A stretch of 64,000 nucleotides of DNA from Polyangiaceae bacterium (lineage in GTDB: Bacteria > Myxococcota_A > Polyangia > Polyangiales > Polyangiaceae): positions 62,001 through 126,000 of the forward strand of contig JADJYE010000005.1 of assembly GCA_016719945.1 (NCBI GenBank), given 5' to 3'. Shown here piece by piece: positions 1 to 8,058 of the stretch (position 1 is its first letter; every line of letters begins with the position of its first letter). A program made the translations under genes and the position numbers. The notes under the pieces were generated by a model. The model searched no databases, was not told the DNA's origin, and worked only from the letters and a program-made list of their open reading frames with translations.

Positions 1-1491
1 GGCGTCGAAGCCAATCGGCGCCGCGAGGCCCACGATGTGGTCGATGATCGTAACGTCGCCCGTCAGGCCGACGTCCAGAATGCACGCCTCGAGCAGCACG
101 GGAGCCTCGATCCCGGCCGCGGTGCAGGCAGCGAGCGCCATGGCGTGGTCGGCGTCCGACAGATCGTAGCTCGAGGTGGCGCTGGGCGGAAACGCGGGGA
201 GGTTGCATTCGGCCGGCAGGGGGCCGTCGAAGAGGGTCTCCTCGGGCTGCACGCGCCATGAGTCCGCGAAGCGCGTGAGCTCCGGGAACGAGAGCACGCT
301 GGCGAGCGCTGCGCCGGCGCGCGGCGTCAGCGCACCTCCGACGTCGTCGCCCCAGAGGCCGCTGAGGCCGCCCGCCGGCCGAGCTCCGTCGAAGGCGTGG
401 AGGTTGAGGTACCAGCTCCCGAGGACGACGACCGCGAACGCGCCATTGGCATAGGCGAAGACGATCTCGTCGCTCGAGCGGTAGACGACCGAGCCGTCGG
501 CGAACCACATCGGCACGTCGAGCGAGGCGGGCGCGCCGTCGACCGAGACCGGGACGTCACGGCCGAGCTCGACGGTGACGCGCGAGCCGCCGATGCGGGT
601 CGCGAAGGCCTTGTTGACCGAGACGCCCGACGAGAGCGGGCAGTGACGCGCCTGCATCGTGAAGTCGCTGTCGTCGGTGGTCAGGATGAACTCGCCGACC
701 TGCTGCACGTCGTAGCCCCGTCCGCCCCAGCTGCCGAGGTGGGGATCGCCCCACGAGTACGGGCCGTGCCCCGAGGGCTCCGGGAGCGCGGGCGCGCCAC
801 CCGCACCGCCGCTCCCCGAATCCGAGCCGCCTGCGCCCGCGCCGCCGCTCCCCGAATCCGAGCCGCCTGCGCCCGCGCCGCCGCTCCCCGAATCCGAGCC
901 GCCTGCGCCCGCGCCCGCACCGCCCTCGCCTTCGCCGCCGCCGCCGTCCTCCTCGCTCGCGAGCTCCTCGATGCGGAAGTTGACGACGAGTGCGCTGTTG
1001 CTGTTCAGCCCAATGATCTCCTGCGTCGCGAGCGCCTTGATCTCCTTCTGTGAGGAGGCGACCTCGACGTCGGCGAAGCCCAGCTGGCGATCGCCGACGA
1101 AGACGCGCACGCGGTAGGGGACGGCGGGCGCGAGGCCGAGGTCCTTCACGTGGATCGTCGCGTGGTAGACCTCTCCCTGGAGGTCGACGTGCACCGCGTC
1201 GGTGCCCGCGCCGAACGCGTACGACTTGATGGTGGTGATCGTCTCGCCGCTGGCGTCGACCTGGTCGAGCACGACGGTCGGCTGAAGGCTGGGGTCGAAG
1301 GTGCCGGTCGTGACCGGGGCCTTCACCAGGGGAGGCAGGAAGTAGAAGCCGGCGGTGCCGTCGGAGTGGGCGGCGTCAGAGATGACCGCTTGCTCGAGTG
1401 ACGCGACGTTGGAGTCGGTCTCCGCGGTCTCGGTGACGCAGCCCTGAAGGAGGGCCAGCGCGATGAGCGGCGCCGCGAGGCGGCGGGTCAT
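1..1491 (-). CDS. vWD-domain lipoprotein (C-terminus beyond window)
   Basis: The reading frame is open on the minus strand from the window edge. The start at 1491 gives MTRRLAAPLIALALLQGC, a textbook lipoprotein signal with Cys18. An in-frame ATG at 1545, preceded by AAAGGA, would add 18 residues, so the start is not settled. About 150 residues of probable beta-rich sequence follow, then a Gly/Ala/Ser linker with three 12-aa repeats, then a von Willebrand factor type D-like region (GDPHLGSWGGRGYDV, with GEFILTT following). vWD domains are usually adhesive or structural, so a surface protein is inferred. The stop codon is outside the window. No partner gene is adjacent. Confidence 0.75.
   Translation of the reverse strand, partial: MTRRLAAPLIALALLQGCVTETAETDSNVASLEQAVISDAAHSDGTAGFYFLPPLVKAPVTTGTFDPSLQPTVVLDQVDASGETITTIKSYAFGAGTDAVHVDLQGEVYHATIHVKDLGLAPAVPYRVRVFVGDRQLGFADVEVASSQKEIKALATQEIIGLNSNSALVVNFRIEELASEEDGGGGEGEGGAGAGAGGSDSGSGGAGAGGSDSGSGGAGAGGSDSGSGGAGGAPALPEPSGHGPYSWGDPHLGSWGGRGYDVQQVGEFILTTDDSDFTMQARHCPLSSGVSVNKAFATRIGGSRVTVELGRDVPVSVDGAPASLDVPMWFADGSVVYRSSDEIVFAYANGAFAVVVLGSWYLNLHAFDGARPAGGLSGLWGDDVGGALTPRAGAALASVLSFPELTRFADSWRVQPEETLFDGPLPAECNLPAFPPSATSSYDLSDADHAMALAACTAAGIEAPVLLEACILDVGLTGDVTIIDHIVGLAAPIGFDA
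805..912 (-). repeat. three tandem 36-bp repeats coding a Gly/Ser linker
   Basis: Three consecutive 36-bp units (805-840, 841-876, 877-912) differ by a single base. Each encodes a 12-residue Gly/Ala/Ser/Asp unit between the N-terminal part and the vWD-like domain of the lipoprotein. The near identity implies recent expansion, and the copy number may vary between strains. Confidence 0.9.
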
Positions 1492-1777
1492 CGAGGAAGA
1501 AGCAAGCGAAGCGTTCGTAGACGAGACAGACAAGCCGAGGGTCATGGGTCCTTTTCGAGGGTTCTCTTTGCCCGCCAAAAATTGGCCAGGAGGGCTGAGA
1601 GATCGACCGGCCGGGGTTTGTTCCGGCGGCTCGAAAAGAAAATTCACCTGGCTTGCCAGGTGAATCAGAGAGCACGTTCGCTCGGCTCTTCAGGTGACGG
1701 CGCTGTCGCATAGCTCGGACGAGCCGAGCAAAGGCGCAGGAGCGACACCTACATCCTGCGCCTTCGTCGCCTACGGC

Positions 1778-2530
1778 TCAGTCGCAGGTGTAGCCGCAGC
1801 CGTCGTCCAAACACGAGGTGCACAGGCAGGTCCCGACCGGCGCGCCGGACGGGTTCATCATCGAGCAGTCGTCGAGGCAGGCTTGGTCCTGACAGGCCTG
1901 AGCGCACTGGACCCAGCTCTGGCAGCCGCCGGCCTGGAAGCACTGCTGCAGCTGCGCGGAGCAGTTGTTCTGCGCGCACTGCTGGCACTCCATCGGGCTG
2001 CCCATCCCGCCGCCGCCCACACCGCCGCCGCCCATGCCTGCGCCGCCGACGCCACCGCCTCCCATGCCGCCGCCCTGGCACGCGCCGAGGCAGTCGCTGA
2101 GCGGGCCAGGCGCGCCCTGGAGTGCGGCGAACAGCGCGTCGCACGTGACCCCAGGCTGGTTGACGCAGTCGGCCGCGCATTCACCCTGCGGGTTGCCGCA
2201 GTCGAGATACATGGTGCACTGATCTTCGGGGACGCCGCAGGTCGCGACGAAGGCACAAGCATCGGCGCAGGCGTTGCCGCTAGAGCCGCCGGTTCCGGGC
2301 ACGCCGCCCATGCCGGCGCCGCCGGCGCTGATCGGATCGCCGCCGATCCCGGCCGCGCCGCCCGCGTTGGCGCCGCCGGTCACTCCCGCGCCGGCCCCGC
2401 CTCCCCCGACAGAGGTGCTCGGGTTGCCTCCAGCCCCGCTCCCGCCGGTGACGACCTCGATGGTGTCACTGCAGCCGAGCGCCAAGAACAAGGGAAGCCA
2501 ACGAGCACGCGTGAAGCGGGGGTGAGTCAT
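1778..2530 (-). CDS. Cys-rich lipoprotein with Gly-rich linkers
   Basis: A 250-aa protein begins MTHPRFTRARWLPLFLALGC, a lipoprotein signal with Cys20. A Gly/Ala/Val-rich linker leads to two Cys-rich segments, separated by a second Gly/Met linker. Cysteines occur in C-x3-C and C-x2-C pairs (CADAC, CQQCAQNNC, CTSC), as in disulfide-stabilised small surface domains. No enzyme motif is visible. The ATG at 2530 has AAGG about nine bases upstream. Outer-surface anchoring is inferred from the lipobox; the function is unknown. Confidence 0.8.
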   Translation of the reverse strand: MTHPRFTRARWLPLFLALGCSDTIEVVTGGSGAGGNPSTSVGGGGAGAGVTGGANAGGAAGIGGDPISAGGAGMGGVPGTGGSSGNACADACAFVATCGVPEDQCTMYLDCGNPQGECAADCVNQPGVTCDALFAALQGAPGPLSDCLGACQGGGMGGGGVGGAGMGGGGVGGGGMGSPMECQQCAQNNCSAQLQQCFQAGGCQSWVQCAQACQDQACLDDCSMMNPSGAPVGTCLCTSCLDDGCGYTCD

Positions 2531-2570
2531 GCCCCATACCTTCGCAGACCTGCGCAGGTCTGCGCAACGA

Positions 2571-3017
2571 TCAGCTCACGCCGGGCGCACGCGGCGCTCG
2601 CGGGTAGACCCCTCCCGACCACAGCGCGAGCGCGATGAACCCGAGCTGGAGCGGCAGGCGTGCCCACATCGCCCAGACCGGGAGGGTCCCTTCGGGGGAG
2701 AGCTGGATCTCGTGGATGGCCATGTTGAGGTTCGCCGGAAACACGGCGACGTACAGGGCGACGAGGCCCCACGCCGCGAGCCGCCTCGTGCGCGCGACGA
2801 CGAGCCCGGCACCCAGCGCGATCTCGAGCGCGCCGCTCAGCCAGACGAGCAAAAGGGGCGCAGGCAGCGCGGCGGGCATGATGCGGAGGAACGGATCAGG
2901 GCTCACGAAATGGGTCACGCCCACGCCGACCATCGTGATCGCGACGAGCGCGCGAGAGACCGCACGAGCGTCGACGCCCTTGGCGCCTACCTGCCTGGCG
3001 GGCGCTGGGGTAGTCAT
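2571..3017 (-). CDS. DoxX-like small membrane protein
   Basis: A 148-aa protein with four hydrophobic segments resembling the DoxX family of small inner-membrane proteins. Markers are THFVSPDPFLRIMP after the first helix and FPANLNMAIHE before the last two. I start it at MTTPAPARQVGAKGVDAR (ATG at 3017). That start lies only 6 bp from the oppositely oriented CLC start, so both transcripts would be nearly leaderless or one true start lies further in. The substrate is unknown. The family call rests on topology and motif memory, not an alignment. Confidence 0.7.
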   Translation of the reverse strand: MTTPAPARQVGAKGVDARAVSRALVAITMVGVGVTHFVSPDPFLRIMPAALPAPLLLVWLSGALEIALGAGLVVARTRRLAAWGLVALYVAVFPANLNMAIHEIQLSPEGTLPVWAMWARLPLQLGFIALALWSGGVYPRAPRAPGVS

Positions 3018-3023
3018 CGCTAC

Positions 3024-4283
3024 ATGGTACCGCGCCCGCGCGACCGACTCTCGGCCCTCGGCCAGTGGGTCGTCCTCGGCTCGCTCGTCGGCGCGCTGTG
3101 CGGGGCCGCGTCTGCGCTCTTTCTGTGGCTCCTCGAGCGCGCGACCGACCTCCGCACCGGCCACGAGGTGATTGTCTACACCCTGCCGATCGCGGGCCTC
3201 GCCATCGGGGCGCTCTACGAGCGCTTCGGCCAGTCGATCAAGGCGGGCAACAACCTGGTCATCGACACCATTCACGACGACGGCCCCGAGATCCCGCTGA
3301 GGATGGCGCCGATGGTGCTCGTCGGCACGGTGCTCACCCACGTGTTCGGCGGCAGCGCGGGGCGCGAAGGCACCGCCGTGCAGATGGGGGCCAGCATCAC
3401 CGATTGGGTCTCGCACCGGCTGCGCGTGACGAAGCCGGTGCGGCAGCAGCTGCTCGCGGCGGGCGTCGCCGGAGGCTTCGGCTCGGTGTTCGGGACGCCG
3501 GTCGCCGGGGCCGTCTTCGGGCTCGAGTTCATCGTGCGCGGACGCATCGAGTACCACGCGCTCGTGCCCGCGCTCATCGCCTCGGTGGTGGGCGACATGA
3601 CGACGCGCGCGCTGGGGGTGGGCCACACGCACTACCCAGCGGCGCCGCACGTCGCGCTGACACCGCTCTTGCTCCTGAAGTGGCTCGTCTTCGCGGCCGC
3701 CGTCGCGCTGGTGACGATGGCCTTCATCGAGCTGACCCATTTCCTGAAGAAGCACGGGGAGCGCCTCGTGCCGCGCTTGCCGCTGCGGATGTTCCTGGGT
3801 GGCTCGATCTTGGTGGGTCTGTGGCAGATCGTGGGCACCAGCGACTACCTGGGCCTCGGCGTGCCGACGATCGTGCGCGCGTTCGAGGACCCGAGCCTGC
3901 CGGTCTACGCGTTCGCGCTGAAGCTGCTCTTCACGGCGATCACCCTCAGCGCGGGCTTCCTCGGCGGAGAGGTCACGCCGCTGTTCTTCGTCGGCGCCGC
4001 CCTCGGCAGCGTGCTCGCGCGGCTGCTCGGCCTCCCGATCGCGCTCGGCGCGGGCGTGGGCCTCGCCGCGGTCTTCGCCGCGTCGTCGAACACCCCGCTC
4101 GCGCTGTCGATCATGGCGATCGAGCTGCTCGGCGCGCCGGTGCTCCCGCACGTGATGGTCGTGTGTGTGGTGGCCTACCTGCTCACGGGTCAGCGCAGCA
4201 TCTACCCGGCGCAGCGCCTCGTGAGTGACAAGGGAGGCGAGCCTCGCGCCAAGCCGGCGGCACCGCGCGATCTGGGGAGCTAG
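3024..4283 (+). CDS. CLC-family anion channel/antiporter, possibly the fluoride type
   Basis: A 419-aa integral membrane protein of the CLC fold. The gating-glutamate motif is GGSAGREGTAVQMG, followed by GGFGSVFGTPVAGAVFGLE and FLGGEVTPLFFVGAALG, all characteristic of the family. The first anion-selectivity loop, GSGIP in classical chloride CLCs, reads AGNNLVID, and the gating motif is GREGT rather than GREGP. Both changes are reminiscent of the CLC-F fluoride/proton antiporter branch. That substrate call is inference. No fluoride riboswitch fits in the 6-bp gap to the divergent DoxX-like gene. The ATG at 3024 gives a normal-length protein. Confidence 0.88.
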   Translation: MVPRPRDRLSALGQWVVLGSLVGALCGAASALFLWLLERATDLRTGHEVIVYTLPIAGLAIGALYERFGQSIKAGNNLVIDTIHDDGPEIPLRMAPMVLVGTVLTHVFGGSAGREGTAVQMGASITDWVSHRLRVTKPVRQQLLAAGVAGGFGSVFGTPVAGAVFGLEFIVRGRIEYHALVPALIASVVGDMTTRALGVGHTHYPAAPHVALTPLLLLKWLVFAAAVALVTMAFIELTHFLKKHGERLVPRLPLRMFLGGSILVGLWQIVGTSDYLGLGVPTIVRAFEDPSLPVYAFALKLLFTAITLSAGFLGGEVTPLFFVGAALGSVLARLLGLPIALGAGVGLAAVFAASSNTPLALSIMAIELLGAPVLPHVMVVCVVAYLLTGQRSIYPAQRLVSDKGGEPRAKPAAPRDLGS

Positions 4284-4307
4284 CCCGGGGCGTGACGACC
4301 GGCGATC

Positions 4308-5438
4308 TTACAAGGGCGAGATGGCGTAGGCCTCCACCTTGGCCTTCTGTCCACGCACGGCGTTGAGCACATAGACACACGCGTCGTCGCCTGTGATCGC
4401 GCCCTGGAAGCCGGCCATCTTCCGGAGCGACCGCTTCTTGTCCGAGGTGGTGGACGCCTGGACGACCGAGGCTGGAAATGCGCCGCCGATGTCGTCGTGC
4501 GTCGACTCGACCCCCACGACGGAGTGGCCGAAGAACGCAATGGGGAGCTCGAGCGCCGGGCCCGTCAGCTCGCCTCCGGAGAGCGGCGCGACCCCTTTTC
4601 CCCCGAAGGCGACGAGCTGTCCCCGGAGCGCGGGCCGGTTCGAGATGGCATAGAGCTTCGCGGGCTGGCCCTTGTTGGTGAACGGCACGCTTTGCTTCGC
4701 TTTGGTAGCGGGATCGAGCCGCGCGACGCCGTCGGGCTCGACGACGAGCAGCTTCCCGTCCTCGTCGACCGCGAAGGACCACACGTCCGGAAACTCCCTC
4801 GTTCGCGGCCAGGTCGCGAGGACGGTCGTCCCACTCGCAGCCGCGATGGCGATCAGCTGATCCTGTTTGACGCCAGGATCGTGACGAAACGTGTAGATGA
4901 CCCCAGCACGCACCGCGAGCGTCCCGAAGATCTCGTTCTCGAGCTTCCGCGGCGTACCACCCTCGCGAGGGACGGCGAAGAGCGTGTGCTCCGCGGTGAC
5001 GTACACGGTGTCCCCCTCCACCGCGAGCGCATCGGCGACCCCGCCGGGCCAGGTCGCCAGGAGCTTGGCGTCGGAGCCATCCTTCGCGACGCTTCGAAGC
5101 CGCGACTCCTTCTTGTCGAGGAACGTCGTCTCGATCCAGAAGAGCCGCGCGGGGTCCAGCGCGGCGTCTCGGGGGGTGCCGTCGAGATCCGCGAGCAGCG
5201 CGGGCTTGTCCCCCTGCGCCGTGCACGCCACCGCGGGGATGTTGGAGGTCGGCGCAGCAGAGGCGGCCGCCGATGCAGCGACGGACCCGCTCGACGCGGC
5301 CGACCCGGTCGCTGGCGTGGAGGTCTGTGCGCGAGCGGTGGGGGCGCTGCTGGAGCTCGCCTCACCACCGCCGCTGGCTGGACCACAGCCACCCAGGCTC
5401 ATGACCGCGACGAAAACGAAGGGGGACGCTAGCTTCAC
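4308..5438 (-). CDS. Lipoprotein, probable beta-propeller
   Basis: A 376-aa protein starting at a GTG. The signal MKLASPFVFVAVMSLGGC is a good lipobox with Cys18, followed by about 50 residues of Ser/Ala/Thr linker. The body repeats a pattern of short strands (ARLFWIET, DTVYVTAEHTLFAVP, AGVIYTFRHD, GKLLVVEPDGVARLD), which looks like propeller blades. No catalytic motif is visible. It converges with the upstream CLC gene, 24 bp away. The function is unknown; surface display is inferred. Confidence 0.75.
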   Translation of the reverse strand: MKLASPFVFVAVMSLGGCGPASGGGEASSSSAPTARAQTSTPATGSAASSGSVAASAAASAAPTSNIPAVACTAQGDKPALLADLDGTPRDAALDPARLFWIETTFLDKKESRLRSVAKDGSDAKLLATWPGGVADALAVEGDTVYVTAEHTLFAVPREGGTPRKLENEIFGTLAVRAGVIYTFRHDPGVKQDQLIAIAAASGTTVLATWPRTREFPDVWSFAVDEDGKLLVVEPDGVARLDPATKAKQSVPFTNKGQPAKLYAISNRPALRGQLVAFGGKGVAPLSGGELTGPALELPIAFFGHSVVGVESTHDDIGGAFPASVVQASTTSDKKRSLRKMAGFQGAITGDDACVYVLNAVRGQKAKVEAYAISPL

Positions 5439-5614
5439 AGCATCCGGTTATCACGGCTCGTCGCCTCGATGTCGTACGAATCGGGACGCATCCATCGTCT
5501 CGGTCGCATCCGCGGCCGCTTGAGGACGCCGGGTGAGCTGTGGCTGAATGGGCCCATGTCCCGCCTCTGCTCCTTCTGCGTGACCGGCGGGCTCGCCTCG
5601 CGGCGCGTCGGCTC

Positions 5615-6820
5615 GTGACGCGCGCGCTCGTCCTCTCGATCGCGCTCACCGGCTGCGCGGCGGCGACCGACGCGACCACGCCCGCACCCGAGACCCTCGT
5701 CGTAGCGCCGTCCGCGACCCCCGATGAGCCCAGCGTCGGGTCCGTCCCCACCGCGACGCTCGGCGCGCCGCTCTCCGGTCCGCCGCGGCTGGTGCTCGAG
5801 AACCACAGCGGCGCCGACCTCACGCTCTACTCCGGGCTCATCGTCGATGAAGGCGGCCAGCTCGGCACGATGGCGCTGTGGCCCCACCCGAGCGACTGCC
5901 CCAAGGCCGTACCGGCGGAGCGCGCGCTGCCGAAGGGTGGCGTGATCGACCTCGCGGCTCCGACGCACGCCTTCGACGAGACGAAGTGCGCCGTGGGTCG
6001 CGCGCTGCCGCCCGGGCGTTACGTCGTGAGCTTCGCCAGCGGCTACGGCGACGACCTGTACGCGAGCGCCGCGCTGACCCTGCCGCTGACGGAGCCGGTG
6101 CGGCTGAAGATGGAGAGCCACAAGGACCCGCCGGCTTGCACACCCCAGCGCGCGTCGCGCGCCGCCCGCTTGGTGCTCGGGGCGCTTCGGGAGCAGGGGA
6201 CGCCCGACGCCCTGCTCACCGGCTGCGACGCCGCGGCCGCGGTGTGTGGCGAGCTCCCGCTCCCCGAGGACCTGCCGCCGGCGACCTGCACGTTGACCCT
6301 GCACGAGACCCTGTTGCGTATCCGACGGCCGCCTGGGGCCGATCAACCGACGGCCATTACCAGCTGGCTCGACCCGGAGATCGTGTGGGCGCGCCGCCCG
6401 GACGTGAGTCGTTCGACCGGCGCGGAGGTCCTCGTGGACGGCAAGCGCGTGGTCTTCGAGGGGGTCACGCAGAGCCACCTGCACGAGCACGGTGGCCAGG
6501 CCGCTCACGTCGCCTCGATGCAGGTGCGCGTCCACAACGCGAGCACCCGCAAGCTCGCGGTCAAGGTGCTCGCGATCGACTGGCTGGTGGACTCGAGCTG
6601 CGGGGTCCCGCAGCCGGCGAGCCCCTCGCCTGCGGTCACCGGCTTCGAGCCGAGCGTGCTGCCCCCGGGCCAGTCGGAGCTGTCGATCCGCTTCACGCAG
6701 CGCGAGGCCTACCAGGCGCACTGCGACGTCTTCGCGTCACGCGCCCGCTTGTTGGTCGACGGCGCAGAGCTCGTCCTCACCAGCGAGCACGACGTCACCC
6801 GCTTCGATCCGATCCGTTGA
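5615..6820 (+). CDS. Uncharacterised lipoprotein
   Basis: I start at the GTG at 5615 because it yields a compact lipoprotein signal, VTRALVLSIALTGC. The frame is open upstream to an ATG at 5540, but those extra 25 residues are arginine-rich and unlike a signal peptide. The mature part is about 390 residues and contains two weak Ig-like or beta-sandwich regions (LVLENHSGADLTLYSG and VLVDGKRVVFEGV) plus scattered cysteines. The repeated use of side-by-side beta strands suggests a periplasmic or surface protein. No family was recognised. Confidence 0.65.
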   Translation: MTRALVLSIALTGCAAATDATTPAPETLVVAPSATPDEPSVGSVPTATLGAPLSGPPRLVLENHSGADLTLYSGLIVDEGGQLGTMALWPHPSDCPKAVPAERALPKGGVIDLAAPTHAFDETKCAVGRALPPGRYVVSFASGYGDDLYASAALTLPLTEPVRLKMESHKDPPACTPQRASRAARLVLGALREQGTPDALLTGCDAAAAVCGELPLPEDLPPATCTLTLHETLLRIRRPPGADQPTAITSWLDPEIVWARRPDVSRSTGAEVLVDGKRVVFEGVTQSHLHEHGGQAAHVASMQVRVHNASTRKLAVKVLAIDWLVDSSCGVPQPASPSPAVTGFEPSVLPPGQSELSIRFTQREAYQAHCDVFASRARLLVDGAELVLTSEHDVTRFDPIR

Positions 6821-6840
6821 GCGGGGCGGCTCGCCAGCGC

Positions 6841-7974
6841 TCAGCGGTGGGCCCACTCGGCGGCGCCGGCGAGGGTCTGCGCGTTCTGACTCGCGAGCCA
6901 GGCCTGCGCGGCCTCGTCTCCCTTGAGGTTGGCGTCGAGGAAGGCCAGGGCGCTGGAGCGGAGCGAGAGAGAGAGGCGCGCGAGGCGCTCGTCCGACGAC
7001 TCGAGGTCCTCGAGGTTGTAGGTCGAGTGGCCCCCGACCTGGGGCTCGAGGGTGGAGAAGAGGAGCCATCGCGAGCCGTCCGCTGGCTGGCGCTCGAACG
7101 CGAGCCGGCGGTCTTCTCCGCTGACGTCCGGCTTGTCTGGCTTGATGTCGTTGTTGCCGGTCGCCACCAGGACGGGGCCCCGCATCGCCTCCCAGGTGTT
7201 CGAGCTCGGCTCGTCGAAGAAGCCTGCGTAGCCGGGCCCCATCGGGCTGAGCGCGATGGCGGCCTTCGGCAGCGGATGGGTCATCGACAGCGCTGGCGCC
7301 GAGGGCGACGGGAGGAACACGGCCCCATGGGTGACCATCGGCGCGCGGGCCCCAGCCGACCAACCGGCGATCGCGACGCGCTCGAGATCGATGGCGGGGC
7401 CGCCCATGTCGACGCTCGCCGCGGACAGGTCCGGCAGAGCGTCCAGCACCGCGATCGTGTCGCGCGTCTTCACGAGGGCGAGCAGGCCGGTGGTGTCCTC
7501 CTCCGTCTCGGCCGCGCTGCACTCGCCCGCGGGGATCGCGCCGAGCTCGCAGAGCGCCGCCCCGCTCTCGGGCGTCACCGGGATGTGGGCGATGTGGATC
7601 ACCACGTAGCCGTGGCTCGCGAGCGCGTCCCCCCACTCCGGGCTGAAGCGCTGTCCGCCCTGGTTGAAGCCCCCGCCGTGAGACCAGACGACGACCGGAA
7701 ACGGCCCCGCGCCCTCGGGGATCCGGGCGAGGAGGGGCAGCTCGCGCCCGGTGATCGCGTCGGTGACGCTGAAGCCCTCGCGCACCGTGACCGACAGGCC
7801 CTGGCTCTCGTACTCGCACGCGCCGAGGTCCGCCTCGCCGCAGGCCGACGTGCCTCCGGTGCCGCCAGCCTCTCCTCCGGCGCCCCCGCCGCCGCCGGAA
7901 CCGCCCCCGCCCCCGCACGCGAGGGTGAACGTGAGCAGCAGGGCTGCGAAGGGAGGTGAAGCAGAGGAAGCCAT
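6841..7974 (-). CDS. Secreted alpha/beta hydrolase (lipoprotein)
   Basis: A 377-aa protein beginning MASSASPPFAALLLTFTLAC, a lipobox at Cys20, then a Gly-rich linker. The hydrolase body has the oxyanion-hole motif SHGGGFNQGG, the nucleophile elbow GWSAGA (GxSxG) and a candidate catalytic His in GGHSTYN. The layout matches dienelactone-hydrolase/acetylhydrolase-like esterases. A role in hydrolysing ester substrates outside the inner membrane is inferred; the substrate is unknown. It converges with the preceding lipoprotein, leaving 20 bp between stop codons. Confidence 0.82.
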   Translation of the reverse strand: MASSASPPFAALLLTFTLACGGGGGSGGGGGAGGEAGGTGGTSACGEADLGACEYESQGLSVTVREGFSVTDAITGRELPLLARIPEGAGPFPVVVWSHGGGFNQGGQRFSPEWGDALASHGYVVIHIAHIPVTPESGAALCELGAIPAGECSAAETEEDTTGLLALVKTRDTIAVLDALPDLSAASVDMGGPAIDLERVAIAGWSAGARAPMVTHGAVFLPSPSAPALSMTHPLPKAAIALSPMGPGYAGFFDEPSSNTWEAMRGPVLVATGNNDIKPDKPDVSGEDRRLAFERQPADGSRWLLFSTLEPQVGGHSTYNLEDLESSDERLARLSLSLRSSALAFLDANLKGDEAAQAWLASQNAQTLAGAAEWAHR

Positions 7975-8058
7975 CGCCGGATCATACGCGCCCAGGCCGA
8001 CGGCCGCTGGGCGCTGCGAACGCTTGAGCGCACTCCACAAGCTCGGTATCTCTGAGCC

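Noticed and set aside
2880..3030. Fluoride riboswitch upstream of the CLC gene
   Set aside because: The gap to the divergent gene is 6 bp and I saw no such structure within the neighbouring coding sequence.
2571..4151. A 526-codon minus-strand frame antisense to the CLC gene
   Set aside because: Only its last 148 codons (DoxX-like) have protein-like composition; the rest is Arg/His/Asp-rich shadow of CLC, normal in very GC-rich DNA.
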